64,000 nucleotides of DNA from Vibrio fortis (GTDB taxonomy: Bacteria; Pseudomonadota; Gammaproteobacteria; Enterobacterales; Vibrionaceae), in assembly GCF_000695685.1 (NCBI RefSeq), contig NZ_JFFR01000033.1, forward strand, positions 186,001-250,000. Direction: 5' to 3'. Of this stretch, positions 42,677 through 51,315 are shown piece after piece. The position numbers were made by a program, and so were the translations under genes. How positions within the stretch are numbered: the stretch's first letter is position 1; every line of letters begins with the position of its first letter. Under the pieces are notes generated by a model, which had not been told where the DNA came from, did no database searches, and saw only the letters and a program-made list of their open reading frames with translations.

Positions 42677-44194
42677 ATGACAATTCACGTTAAATCAAAT
42701 GTCCACTGGGTTGGTATTCACGACTGGGAAACAGAGCATTTCCACGGCAAAGAGTACCACATGAATAAAGGGACAAGTTACAACTCGTACTTGATTCGTG
42801 AAGAGAAGACCGTTCTGGTTGATACCGTAGACCACAGGTTTACAGATCAATTCCTCGCAAACCTAGAGATGGAGATCGACCTTAATGAGATCGACTACAT
42901 CATCTGTCAGCACGCCGAAGAAGATCACTCTGGGGCACTCGCAGCGCTGTTAGCTAAAATTCCTAACACACCTGTTTATTGTACTGAAGCGGGCGTTAAC
43001 TCGATCGTAGGCCATCACCACCAGCCTGACTGGAACTTCCGCACCGTGAAAACGGGCGATACCCTAGACATCGGTAACGGTAAACAGCTTATCTTCGTTG
43101 AAATGAAAATGCTGCACTGGCCTGACTCTATGGCAACCTACCTTACAGGTGATGAAGTGCTATTCAGTAATGACGCTTTTGGACAGCACTACTGCGACGA
43201 GCGCCTATTCAACGACCAACTCGATCAAGTAGAGCTGCACGAACAGTGCTTACGCTACTTCTCCAATATCTTGACGCCGTTCGCCCCTCTGGTAAAAGCC
43301 AAAATTGAAGAAGTATTGAGCCTTGGTGTGCCGATCGATGTGATCGCTACTTCACATGGTTGTATTTGGCGCGATAACGCCACGCAGATTGTCGAGCAAT
43401 ACTATGAGTGGTCGAAAGCCTATAAAGAAGATCGCATCACCATTGTTTATGACACCATGTCTAACAACACTCGAATGATGGCCGATGCTATCGCCAAAGG
43501 TATTCGTCAAGGCAGCCCTGATACAGCGATCAAAGTGTTCAATATTTCGAAGCATGATAAGAACGATATTCTCGCCAATATCTTCCGCTCTAAGGGCGTG
43601 CTCGTTGGTTCTTCGACCATGAATAACGTGATGATGCCGCAGATCGCCGCCTTGCTAGAGGAGATGCACGGCCTGCGCTTTGCAGATAAAAAAGCCGCCG
43701 CCTTTGGCTCATCAGGCTGGACTGGTGGTGCGGTTAAGCGCATTGACCATCGCTTGCGTGAGGCAAACTTTGAGGTAAGCCCACCACAACACATCCATTG
43801 GAAGCCAGATACCGATGCTCTGCGTCAGTGTATTGATTACGGTGCAACTCTGGCCGAGGTCTGGAACCAAGATGAATCGTACAACCAGCCTAAAGTAGCC
43901 GAGCAGCAAGTAACCCGATTAGAAGCATCGGACACGCAAACTGAAGCGCCTACATCTGAGCAAATTGACACTCCTATGTCTGAGCAAACTAAACAAGGTG
44001 AGCAAACAGAGCAGCACCTTCCCCATGCCGACGACTGTACTTGCTGGCGCTGCACGGTTTGTGAGTGGGTTTACGATCCTAAACAGGGCGAGCCAAACCA
44101 AGATGTCGCTCCTGGCACACCTTGGGAGCAAGTACCCGATAGCTTCCTGTGTCCAGAGTGCCATTTGGGCAAAGAAGTGTTTGTGGAGGTATAA
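42677..44194 (+). CDS. norV: Anaerobic nitric oxide reductase flavorubredoxin
   Basis: A 505-residue three-domain enzyme that reduces NO to N2O under anoxia. The N-terminal metallo-beta-lactamase-like diiron domain has QHAEEDHSGALA (HxExDH) and further His in MLHWPDSMATYL and TSHGCIWR. The flavodoxin domain (from ITIVYDTMSNNTRMMADAIA) binds FMN, with GSSTMNNVMMPQIAALLEEM and SSGWTGGAVKRI. A Thr/Glu/Gln-rich linker leads to a C-terminal rubredoxin with iron ligands in CWRCTVCEWVYDP and FLCPECHLG. norW follows after one base. The sigma-54/NorR promoter predicts induction by NO. Confidence 0.96.
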   Translation: MTIHVKSNVHWVGIHDWETEHFHGKEYHMNKGTSYNSYLIREEKTVLVDTVDHRFTDQFLANLEMEIDLNEIDYIICQHAEEDHSGALAALLAKIPNTPVYCTEAGVNSIVGHHHQPDWNFRTVKTGDTLDIGNGKQLIFVEMKMLHWPDSMATYLTGDEVLFSNDAFGQHYCDERLFNDQLDQVELHEQCLRYFSNILTPFAPLVKAKIEEVLSLGVPIDVIATSHGCIWRDNATQIVEQYYEWSKAYKEDRITIVYDTMSNNTRMMADAIAKGIRQGSPDTAIKVFNISKHDKNDILANIFRSKGVLVGSSTMNNVMMPQIAALLEEMHGLRFADKKAAAFGSSGWTGGAVKRIDHRLREANFEVSPPQHIHWKPDTDALRQCIDYGATLAEVWNQDESYNQPKVAEQQVTRLEASDTQTEAPTSEQIDTPMSEQTKQGEQTEQHLPHADDCTCWRCTVCEWVYDPKQGEPNQDVAPGTPWEQVPDSFLCPECHLGKEVFVEV

Positions 44195-44195
44195 C

Positions 44196-45359
44196 ATGGC
44201 CCCCATCATGATTATCGGCAGCGGCTTCGCTGCCCTACAAACCATTAAAATGATACGAAATAGTGATACCGAACTGCCAATCACGGTCATCACTGCAGAC
44301 CAGGGGGTTGAGTACAACAAACCAAGTCTGTCGCACGTGTTCAGTGAAAAGCAGTGTCCAAGTGATTTGGTCACACATACAGCAGAGCAGCTTGAGTACA
44401 AGTATCGTGTATCCATGATCACCAATACGCGCGTCACCTCAGTGGATACTGACGAGCATACGCTGATCACTGAACATGGCGAGCGCTATAGCTATTCCAA
44501 ATTGGTGCTGGCAACCGGAGCGAATACTTTTATGCCACCAGCATTAGCAAAGCATAAAGCCTCGCTGTTAACCATGAACAGTTTGCAAGAGTTCTCGCAA
44601 GGCCACGAGAAGCTTCAAACAGCTAATCGCGTTGCGGTCGTCGGTGGCGGACTGATCGGAGTCGAGCTCGCACTCGATCTGCAATCATCAGGGAAACAGG
44701 TCACTATTGTGGAGCCTGCTCCATCACTACTGGCGAGTTTGCTGCCTAGGTTCATTGCTAGAGAATTGGAAAACGCTCTAAACGATGCAGGGGTGCGAAT
44801 TAAAACCAACTTGCAGGCAGCTGAGATAGTGGATAACGAAGCCAATAAAACATTGTGGCTGGAGTCTCCGACATCGGCCGCCAATGAACAGAAACAATCC
44901 TTGGAAGTCGATGAGGTGATCGTTGCTGCTGGGCTTAAACCGAATATTGCGTTGGCTCAGCAAGCGGGTATCGTGACTCAACGCGGTATTTTGGTTGATG
45001 AACAGATGCTGACCAGCGCGGCAGATGTCTATGCGATTGGTGATTGTGCAGAGTTTGAAGGGCAAATACGCGCTTACTTACAGCCAGCGATTTTGTCGGC
45101 TAACGTGCTCGCAAAGCAGCTGCTTGGACAACCGAGCAAACTCGCACTGCCGCACATGATGACCAAGGTAAAAACACCCAAATACCCAGTCCTGTTTTCT
45201 GGAAAGTTCGCAACAGACGCGCGTTGGGAGGCCAGAATCAAACCAACAGGCATCATTGCACGAGCGTTTGATGACAAAGATAAAATGGTGGGATTTGTCG
45301 TCACTGGTGAGGATTCATCTTCTTCCTTTAACCTGTTTCGCGAGCTACAAACCACCTAG
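44196..45359 (+). CDS. norW: NADH:flavorubredoxin reductase
   Basis: A 387-residue FAD/NAD-binding reductase that passes electrons from NADH to the rubredoxin domain of NorV. It starts PIMIIGSGFAALQTIKMIRN (FAD-binding GxGxxA) and has NRVAVVGGGLIGVELALDLQ for NADH and VYAIGDCAEFEGQIRAYLQP (second FAD motif). The ATG at 44196 is the true start: it follows a GGAGG in the norV 3' end and lies one base after the norV stop, so the pair forms a tight operon. The frame extends upstream to 43965 inside norV, but that part is not norW-like. Confidence 0.95.
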   Translation: MAPIMIIGSGFAALQTIKMIRNSDTELPITVITADQGVEYNKPSLSHVFSEKQCPSDLVTHTAEQLEYKYRVSMITNTRVTSVDTDEHTLITEHGERYSYSKLVLATGANTFMPPALAKHKASLLTMNSLQEFSQGHEKLQTANRVAVVGGGLIGVELALDLQSSGKQVTIVEPAPSLLASLLPRFIARELENALNDAGVRIKTNLQAAEIVDNEANKTLWLESPTSAANEQKQSLEVDEVIVAAGLKPNIALAQQAGIVTQRGILVDEQMLTSAADVYAIGDCAEFEGQIRAYLQPAILSANVLAKQLLGQPSKLALPHMMTKVKTPKYPVLFSGKFATDARWEARIKPTGIIARAFDDKDKMVGFVVTGEDSSSSFNLFRELQTT

Positions 45360-45390
45360 CTCTAGCTAGCAACACAAGCAATAAGAAGAT

Positions 45391-45428
45391 AAAAAAATGG
45401 GCTGTTCAAACCCAAGCCGAACAGCCCC
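45391..45428 (-). terminator. Minus-strand terminator-like hairpin
   Basis: GGGCTGTTC (45399-45407) pairs with GAACAGCCC (45419-45427). The seven A before it (45391-45397) become a T run on the minus strand, so it could end a leftward transcript. gltS already has its own terminator at 45593, leaving no annotated gene for this one. Confidence 0.55.
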
Positions 45429-45592
45429 ACAACTAACTCAAGAAGAGCGATTCCGAGTTACAAATCTAATGAAGTTATAAGGTAACATGGCTGGCGACAT
45501 CGTGGTGTAAGTGACTGTAAGCCCTACACTTAACAATCCCTTACTTTGTTACTAACTCTAAGTTGTTACTAACTCCAAGTTCAAACCTACAA

Positions 45593-45626
45593 AAAAAGCT
45601 CCACGCATAACGTGGAGCTTTTCTTT
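45593..45626. terminator. Terminator between norW and gltS
   Basis: AAGCTCCACG (45597-45606) pairs with CGTGGAGCTT (45611-45620), flanked by A on the left and TTTCTTTT on the right, so it works in both directions and ends gltS. Confidence 0.85.
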
Positions 45627-45663
45627 TAAAGGCCTGTCTGAAACAGTGACTGCAATTATTACA

Positions 45664-46890
45664 TTAACCGATAAACGAGATGTAGCCTTGTAGGATGATC
45701 AGGTTAACGATGTCGATGAAGAATGCACCTACAATCGGCACCACCATGAAGGCTTGTGGCGATGGACCAAATCGGTTTACCAACGAACCCATGTTCATAA
45801 CCGCGGTTGGTGTTGCACCTAGGCCGAAACCACAGTGGCCACCCGACATCACCGCAGCATCATAGTTTGAACCCATCACTTTGAATGTTACGAAGTACGA
45901 GAACAAACCCAGCACGACCGCTTGCACACTCAAGATCACCAAGAACGGGATCGCAAGGTCAAAGATATTCCATAGTTTTAGGCTCATCAATGCCATTGCT
46001 AAGAACAGAGAAAGAGACACTGTACCTAGAATATCAACCGTTTCACTGTCTGTTTTATGCAGCTTAGTGACTTCAAACACGTTGGTAATGAACACACCGA
46101 TAAACAGCGCATACACAAAGTCTGGAATCATCAGCCATTTGATTTCAAAGGTCGATACCCACTGCTCTAAGTACTTAGCACCAGTAATACAGATAAGAAG
46201 GATAAACAGAACTTCAATCACCTTCTTAGCTGTTACTTTGTCTTCTTCATACTCGTTGTAAGTCACAAGTTCAGGGAAACGCTCGTGGGTGTGAGTGCCT
46301 GTACCGTACTCAGACTCTAAGCTGTTTTTATCGATAAGCTTCTGCGCGACTGGGCTACCAATCAAACCACCGATGATCAAACCAAAGGTCGCCGATGCCA
46401 TTGCGATTTCAAGCGTATTAGCAATGCCATAAGTATCAGCGAAGGTTTGAGACCATGCCGCCCCCGTACCGTGCCCGCCAGATAGAGTAATCGAACCAGC
46501 GATAAGGCCCATGAGTGGATCTAGCCCCAACCCCGTCGCCAAGGTTACGCCAACACCATTCTGAATAATGATGTACACCGACGCGACAGCAAGGAACAAG
46601 AACACCTTTGCGCCCCCTTTCATCAACTGGGTATAGTTCGCCGCTAGGCCAACGGTTGCGAAAAACATCAGCATGAATGTGTTTTGCAACGGTAGAGAGA
46701 ACTCTAGATCAATGCCGTTGAAATGAAGACCTGTGATTGCAAGCGCTACGATTAAGCCGCCGACAATGGGTTCTGGGATATTGTACTTTTTAAGAACCGG
46801 GAGCTTTGCGTTTACAAAATGGCCTAGAAACAAAACGCTAATCGCGATTAGGAAAGATTCTAGTGGCCCTATTGAAATTAAATGATTCAT
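45664..46890 (-). CDS. gltS: Sodium/glutamate symporter GltS
   Basis: A 408-residue membrane protein of the GltS family, importing glutamate with Na+. It has two inverted halves of about five spans. The family signatures include ITLSGGHGTGAAWSQTFADT in the first half and VMSGGHCGFGLGATPTAVMN in the second, the two GGHG/GGHC reentrant loops. Length is typical. The AGGTG before the ATG is a moderate ribosome-binding site. A CRP-like site lies ~190 bases upstream. Confidence 0.95.
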   Translation of the reverse strand: MNHLISIGPLESFLIAISVLFLGHFVNAKLPVLKKYNIPEPIVGGLIVALAITGLHFNGIDLEFSLPLQNTFMLMFFATVGLAANYTQLMKGGAKVFLFLAVASVYIIIQNGVGVTLATGLGLDPLMGLIAGSITLSGGHGTGAAWSQTFADTYGIANTLEIAMASATFGLIIGGLIGSPVAQKLIDKNSLESEYGTGTHTHERFPELVTYNEYEEDKVTAKKVIEVLFILLICITGAKYLEQWVSTFEIKWLMIPDFVYALFIGVFITNVFEVTKLHKTDSETVDILGTVSLSLFLAMALMSLKLWNIFDLAIPFLVILSVQAVVLGLFSYFVTFKVMGSNYDAAVMSGGHCGFGLGATPTAVMNMGSLVNRFGPSPQAFMVVPIVGAFFIDIVNLIILQGYISFIG

Positions 46891-47076
46891 ATCACCTCTA
46901 TATTTTTACGTTCCCCATCTTCCCTAATGAGTCTAGTTTTATCTGTAGTTTTTGGTGCTGCTCTACCTGTGTTTATGCAAATGGTGAGATAGTGAGTTTA
47001 GAAAACGCTCCACAATAGTGTGAAAGACAACCAAGATGTTAGTGCTAGGTCAATTTAAGCGAGGTCTAGGATGTTT

Positions 47077-47092
47077 TGTGACCATAATCACC
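47077..47092 (-). promoter_or_regulatory. CRP-like site upstream of gltS
   Basis: TGTGACCATAATCACC matches TGTGA-N6-TCACA at nine of ten key positions. It lies in the 315-base gap between gltS and yibL and could act on gltS. Confidence 0.6.
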
Positions 47093-47149
47093 TCGAAAAA
47101 TTCACTACGACATTTGGAAACTTTTAACGTTAACTATCGTTCTGGAAAC

Positions 47150-47183
47150 CTAAAAAAGCAAAAAGGAGCTATTGATAGCTCCT
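47150..47183 (-). terminator. yibL terminator
   Basis: GGAGCTA (47165-47171), loop TTGA, TAGCTCC (47176-47182). On the minus strand the stem is followed by TTTTTGCTTTTTT. Confidence 0.85.
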
Positions 47184-47205
47184 CTTTCATTACCAGTGGT
47201 GGTAA

Positions 47206-47562
47206 TTAGAATTTTTTCGGTGCGTAACCAGTCATAACCTCTAGACGAAGTTCTTTACCGATCTTCGTCATTGGGTGAACAACTACGAGTCCCTTTACAG
47301 ACTTTTTCAGTTTACCCATGTCCGCTTGCTCAGCTTTAGTAATTTCACGGCTAAAAGGCATATCTAGCAGTGCTTTACGCTCTTTGTTTACATCGTAGCT
47401 TTGCTTGTGTTTCAGCTGTGCGATTTTCTTGGTTAGCTTTTTGATTTCGTCTTCAAATTGACGAACAACTGGACGATCATTACGAGCCTTAGCAGCCGCT
47501 AACTTGTGGCGACACTTGTCTAGACGGTTGTTAATTTGTTGAAGTTCGTTTTTAGCACTCAT
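47206..47562 (-). CDS. yibL: YibL family ribosome-associated protein
   Basis: A 118-residue, very basic protein (many Lys) of the YibL/DUF2810 family. The N-terminal half, NELQQINNRLDKCRHKLAAA through DEIKKLTKKIAQLKHKQ, is a coiled coil. The second half has KALLDMPFSREITKAEQADM and ends GYAPKKF. YibL has been found bound to ribosomes in E. coli, where the gene lies next to mtlR. Here it sits ~10 kb from mtlR. It is monocistronic with its own terminator. Confidence 0.88.
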   Translation of the reverse strand: MSAKNELQQINNRLDKCRHKLAAAKARNDRPVVRQFEDEIKKLTKKIAQLKHKQSYDVNKERKALLDMPFSREITKAEQADMGKLKKSVKGLVVVHPMTKIGKELRLEVMTGYAPKKF

Positions 47563-47740
47563 AATAATTTCCTAAAATTAAGCAAGCCAATGCGGATTGG
47601 GGCGCGGAGTATAGCACAAGGGTTAACGCGAACCGAAATTTATCTGCGAAATACACACGAAGCTAAATATAGCCTACACTGACAAACGATCAACGGGCTC
47701 AAAATCCTCAACTAAAACGCCCCCAGAATAGGACATCACT

Positions 47741-48541
47741 ATGCAAAACATTGGGAAGACTGTGATTAGCAGTGCTATCGCATGCGCATTACTTGCCACG
47801 ACTTATGTGTCAGCCGAAACAACGCCTCTTCAAAACGTCACGATTAAATATCAAACGCCAGCCAACGCATTAGAATCTGAGCTAAAAACGGCTATCGAAA
47901 ACAGTGGCGTAAACGATACTCTGGTTGACCTCTCTGAGCAGCTTTTCCCGTTCAATTCTCCGCTTGTGGTCGAATACGGTGGTGAAGAGGGCCCACTTTA
48001 CGATCCCAGCACGCATACGATTCACATGCCATATAACTTCTATTCTGAGTCTGTAAACTATTTCGAGAAAAACAAGTATCAAGAGAAGTACGATAAAACA
48101 GCGGAAGCAGGCGCGGTCGACACCGTACTTCACACCTTGTTGCACGAAGCGGCGCACGCCTATATCGCTGACCAAAACATCGCGATTCTAGGAAAAGAAG
48201 AAGATGCGGCCGATAACTTCGCGACCCTGTTATTGATTGATTACGTTGAGCACGGCGCTGATGCTGCAATCAGTGCTGCAGACCTATTCGCTTATGAGTC
48301 GGAAGACCGACCTGAATACTATGACCTCGGCGAATACATTGATGAGCATAGCTTTGATCTGCAACGCTACTTCTCCACCTTATGCTTGGTGTACGGAAGC
48401 GATCCAGACAGCCACCGCAACCTGCTTGATGAAGTTGAAAAAGACTATCTAAAAGATCGCAAAGATTTTTGTGTCGAGCACTATCAAATCATGAGCGAAA
48501 ACTGGCATCGTTACCTAAGCGTTGCTGAGCCTGAAGCGTAG
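47741..48541 (+). CDS. DUF4344-like exported putative metallopeptidase
   Basis: A 266-residue exported protein with a signal peptide (MQNIGKTVISSAIACALLAT, cleavage after VSA near 26). The zinc motif is HEAAH in TVLHTLLHEAAHAYIADQNI. Downstream, ILGKEEDAADNFATLLLIDY supplies the E-E-D-A-A-D stretch that marks DUF4344-type putative metallopeptidases and probably the third metal ligand. No pro-domain is evident. Several Cys in the C-terminal third (FSTLCLVYG, RKDFCVEHY) could form a disulfide. The substrate is unknown, and activity is inferred from the motif only. Confidence 0.75.
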   Translation: MQNIGKTVISSAIACALLATTYVSAETTPLQNVTIKYQTPANALESELKTAIENSGVNDTLVDLSEQLFPFNSPLVVEYGGEEGPLYDPSTHTIHMPYNFYSESVNYFEKNKYQEKYDKTAEAGAVDTVLHTLLHEAAHAYIADQNIAILGKEEDAADNFATLLLIDYVEHGADAAISAADLFAYESEDRPEYYDLGEYIDEHSFDLQRYFSTLCLVYGSDPDSHRNLLDEVEKDYLKDRKDFCVEHYQIMSENWHRYLSVAEPEA

Positions 48542-48567
48542 CATTTATCGCTCTCTCAAGAGCACCA

Positions 48568-48960
48568 TCAAACGTTGATTTTGTATTTTAAATCTTGAGC
48601 TTCATCGCCCGTCATACCGCGAAAGCCCCAGCAGTGTGACGGCTGCTCCTTGATGGTGATCTCGATATCAATCGGTGATAAGCCCAACTGTCGCTCAGCT
48701 TCGTTGAAGATCGTTTTGATAAGGCGCTTTTTGGTCTCGACCGTGCGCCCCTCCATCATGTTGATCTCGATAACAGTGTAAGCCTCGGTACGACCTTGAG
48801 GAAAAAAGAAGTCTTCTTTGTCTAGCGGGACAAAGCGGTGGGCGCGTTTGTCATCTGGCAAGCCTAGCTCTCGGTTTAAGCATAGCTGTAAAAGGTCCGA
48901 CAGCTGCTGTTTGATTGGGTTTATGTGTTCCTTGATTCCGTAAATCACAATCATGACCAT
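48568..48960 (-). CDS. Tautomerase family protein
   Basis: A 130-residue protein of the tautomerase/MIF superfamily in the longer class: MIVIYGIKEHINPIKQQLSD, YTVIEINMMEGRTVETKKRL, IDIEITIKEQPSHCWGFRGM. It lacks an N-terminal Pro immediately after Met, so the catalytic Pro1 of 4-oxalocrotonate tautomerase is not obvious (the sequence begins MVMIVIYG). It may therefore be a non-tautomerase member. The start at 48960 overlaps a short ATG-GTC-ATG region, and other starts a few codons inside are possible. A palindrome lies ~45 bases upstream. Confidence 0.75.
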   Translation of the reverse strand: MVMIVIYGIKEHINPIKQQLSDLLQLCLNRELGLPDDKRAHRFVPLDKEDFFFPQGRTEAYTVIEINMMEGRTVETKKRLIKTIFNEAERQLGLSPIDIEITIKEQPSHCWGFRGMTGDEAQDLKYKINV

Positions 48961-49005
48961 TCCTTGGGTTTTCTATGATTTGAGCTCATTCAACGAATTT
49001 TTCAT

Positions 49006-49025
49006 TTGATACGCATAGGTATCAA
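49006..49025. promoter_or_regulatory. 20-bp palindrome upstream of tautomerase gene
   Basis: TTGATACGCATAGGTATCAA: 7-bp perfect arms around GCATAG, 46 bases before the tautomerase start and ~230 bases before the LON-domain gene on the other strand. Operator-like; no dedicated repressor gene is adjacent. Confidence 0.5.
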
Positions 49026-49251
49026 CCGACTTACATATACTACTCAAAATTCTCCTCTATAGAGAGTGCCATTGTTGTTTTTCTAGACAGCTCTAACAGA
49101 AAGCGTATTTGTCTTTAACTCTTCATGAACTGAAGCGTGTGGCAGTTTGATCGAAAGTAAATTGCGCAGCGTATAGCTATCACAACCAATCTTCACGAAT
49201 CACAGAAAGTTTGGTGTTTGATACTTTTTTATTTTTTGGGGCACACTTTCT

Positions 49252-49821
49252 ATGAAAACAAAAACCGACTACGCAATATTCCCATTGCCACTCTTTATTC
49301 TCCCCGGCGGTCGACAACGCCTGAGAATTTTCGAGCAAAAATATCTCACCATGGTAGCGCACGCTGCTCAGGGAGACGGTTTTGTTATAGCTAGCCACGA
49401 TAACCGCAATAACAGTCCACTTAAAGATTGGGGGACTAAAGTAAAAATCGTCGACTTCAACCTCTCAGACGACAAGTTACTGGAAATCGATGTGGAAGGT
49501 GAGTCATTGGTTAGACTCTTCAACACTCGAAGAGATGATACAGGCCTTTTGAAAGCAGACTTTGAGACACTGCCTCATTGGCCAACTCTGGATTGCCAGC
49601 TTCCCCCTGTATTCAGTAATTTTCTAGTTCAGTTGTTTAGAGAACACGACGCGATCAGAGAACTCTATCCGCACACCAACTTCGAAGATCCACAATGGAT
49701 TTGTGCACGCTTATTGGAGGTGATGCCGCTTCCGATCGAGAAGAAAGTGCGCTTCACTTCGCCATCCAGCTTCCCAGCTTTGGTTCCTTTTTTAAATCAA
49801 ATAATTACTGGTGACGACTAG
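49252..49821 (+). CDS. LON substrate-binding-domain protein
   Basis: A 189-residue protein consisting only of the LON N-terminal (substrate-binding) domain. It begins AIFPLPLFILPGGRQRLRIF followed by EQKYLTMV (the LPLxxFPxxxLPLxIFExRY pattern) and contains GTKVKIVDFNLSDDKLLEID and further LON-SB elements. It lacks the ATPase and protease domains. Small stand-alone proteins of this kind are common in vibrios, and their role is not established. It precedes the ECF sigma gene by 83 bases, and the ECF-type promoter lies between them, so it may or may not belong to the same regulon. Confidence 0.85.
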   Translation: MKTKTDYAIFPLPLFILPGGRQRLRIFEQKYLTMVAHAAQGDGFVIASHDNRNNSPLKDWGTKVKIVDFNLSDDKLLEIDVEGESLVRLFNTRRDDTGLLKADFETLPHWPTLDCQLPPVFSNFLVQLFREHDAIRELYPHTNFEDPQWICARLLEVMPLPIEKKVRFTSPSSFPALVPFLNQIITGDD

Positions 49822-49844
49822 CTCAAACTTTTTTTCTTTTTGTT

Positions 49845-49872
49845 TGATCTAAGCATCACTTTCCTCCGTATA
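49845..49872 (+). promoter_or_regulatory. ECF (RpoE-ChrR type) promoter of the sigma operon
   Basis: TGATCT (49845-49850) and CGTATA (49867-49872), spaced 16 bases, fit the TGATC...CGTA type recognised by ChrR-controlled ECF sigma factors. It lies ~33 bases before the sigma-factor ATG, so the operon is probably autoregulated. Confidence 0.7.
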
Positions 49873-49904
49873 TGTTCTCAAACCCGGATGAAGGTTAGTC
49901 TATT

Positions 49905-50534
49905 ATGCAATTAGGTAAAGTAAAAAACGAAAAAGCCAAGGAGTCTGTCATCGTACCAGACAGTAAAGTGCCGCCAGAGTTATCTAGCTGGCTAGTTTTA
50001 GTTGCATCTCATCGAGACAAGCAGGCATTTACGCGCCTGTTTCAGTTTTTCGCGCCCAAGATAAAGCGTTTTGGTATCAACAAGTTGGGGAGTGAAGCTT
50101 CCGCCAACGAGTTAGTCCAAGACACCATGACTAACGTGTGGAAAAAGGCGCATCTCTATAATAGCGAGAAAGGTGCTGCAACCACTTGGGTGTATACGGT
50201 AATGCGTAACGCTGCTTTTGACATGTTGCGTAAAGTGAAAGCCAAAGCAGAGCAGAATGTCGCGGACGATATCTGGCCGATCGATGCTGCACTGTCCGAA
50301 GCAAGCGATGATGAAAGCGAATACAGTGACCACTTGATGAGTCGCCATGTACGCAATCAAATAGACAAGCTGCCTCCAGCGCAGCGAACCATTGTTGAAG
50401 GGGTTTATTATCAAGAGCTGTCTCAAGAACAATTGGCGCAGCAACTCGGAGTGCCACTCGGCACAGTGAAATCAAGACTGAGACTCGCACTCGCCAAGTT
50501 GAAGCTTCATATGGGGGAACAGAACCATGATTAA
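49905..50534 (+). CDS. ECF sigma factor, ChrR-partnered (RpoE-like)
   Basis: A 209-residue ECF sigma factor. Region 2 runs from FTRLFQFFAPKIKRFGINKL to NELVQDTMTNVWKKAHLYNS, the latter including the -10-melting helix, and ATTWVYTVMRNAAFDMLRK. Region 4 contains LPPAQRTIVEGVYYQELSQE and the HTH LAQQLGVPLGTVKSRLRLAL for the -35 element. It overlaps the following ChrR-type anti-sigma by 8 bases. This arrangement defines the RpoE-ChrR group that responds to singlet oxygen and organic peroxides in Rhodobacter. The signal in vibrios is inferred. Confidence 0.92.
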   Translation: MQLGKVKNEKAKESVIVPDSKVPPELSSWLVLVASHRDKQAFTRLFQFFAPKIKRFGINKLGSEASANELVQDTMTNVWKKAHLYNSEKGAATTWVYTVMRNAAFDMLRKVKAKAEQNVADDIWPIDAALSEASDDESEYSDHLMSRHVRNQIDKLPPAQRTIVEGVYYQELSQEQLAQQLGVPLGTVKSRLRLALAKLKLHMGEQNHD

Positions 50535-51243
50535 ACATCACCCAACAGCACAAATACTCAGAGACTTCGTCACTGGTGAACTTCCTGATTCTCTCTCATT
50601 GATCGTATCAAGCCATGTAGAGATGTGTGAACAGTGCCAGGCCGAGGTTATGCGCCTTACCGAACTTGCAGCAACTGATAGCTTTGGCTCGGAAGAAGTT
50701 ATTGCTGACGAGCTGATTGAGAACCAAGTCAATGCGGTACTTCACGGTAACGATGACGATATCCACGCGGACTTCGACATGAGCCTTATCGATATGATTA
50801 CGGCTGATGAGCAGCTGGCTAATATTGATGCCACTGAAGACCATTCACCGCAGCTGGTGAAGGTCGCTGACACAGAATTTGAATTGCCACGAGCACTTAA
50901 CCAAGTCGTGAGAAAAGATTGGCTCAATCTAGGCAAGATCTCGCGTGCACGTCTCGACTTTGAAGATGGCGATCATCACACCAGCCTGCTGCACATCGAT
51001 AAAGAAGGCGCCGTGCCTTGCCACACTCACAAAGGTTTTGAGATTACCTTGCTTTTAGAAGGCAGTTTTGAAGACGAGATGGGCGAATATCATAAAGGCG
51101 ATTTTATCTGGTTAGATGGTGAACATACACACCAACCTTTCACGAAGGAAGGGTGTGTGTGCCTAACGGTTTCAAGCGATGCTCTATACTTTACGAAAGG
51201 TGTGAGTCAGTTGTTTAACCCAATTGGCAAGTTCATTTACTAG
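50527..51243 (+). CDS. chrR: ChrR-type zinc anti-sigma factor
   Basis: A 238-residue ChrR-like protein. The N-terminal anti-sigma domain has the zinc ligands H5, H30, C34 and C37 (HVEMCEQC), one residue offset from those of Rhodobacter ChrR. After an acidic linker, the C-terminal cupin (~120-238) carries PCHTHKGFEITLLLEGSFED and LDGEHTHQPF with the His/Glu metal ligands. In Rhodobacter, singlet oxygen releases the sigma factor from ChrR and the cupin is needed for that response. The start overlaps the sigma gene, so the two are made together. Confidence 0.9.
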   Translation: MIKHHPTAQILRDFVTGELPDSLSLIVSSHVEMCEQCQAEVMRLTELAATDSFGSEEVIADELIENQVNAVLHGNDDDIHADFDMSLIDMITADEQLANIDATEDHSPQLVKVADTEFELPRALNQVVRKDWLNLGKISRARLDFEDGDHHTSLLHIDKEGAVPCHTHKGFEITLLLEGSFEDEMGEYHKGDFIWLDGEHTHQPFTKEGCVCLTVSSDALYFTKGVSQLFNPIGKFIY

Positions 51244-51315
51244 TGATTGAAAAACATTAATAAACACACCATTTTATATGCAATATCTTGAGTAATGTTG
51301 ATAAGGATTTGACCT

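Noticed and set aside
43965..44195. 77-residue N-terminal extension of NorW inside norV
   Set aside because: NorW begins at its FAD motif right after the norV stop with a GGAGG. The upstream frame is a shadow of the NorV linker and rubredoxin domain.
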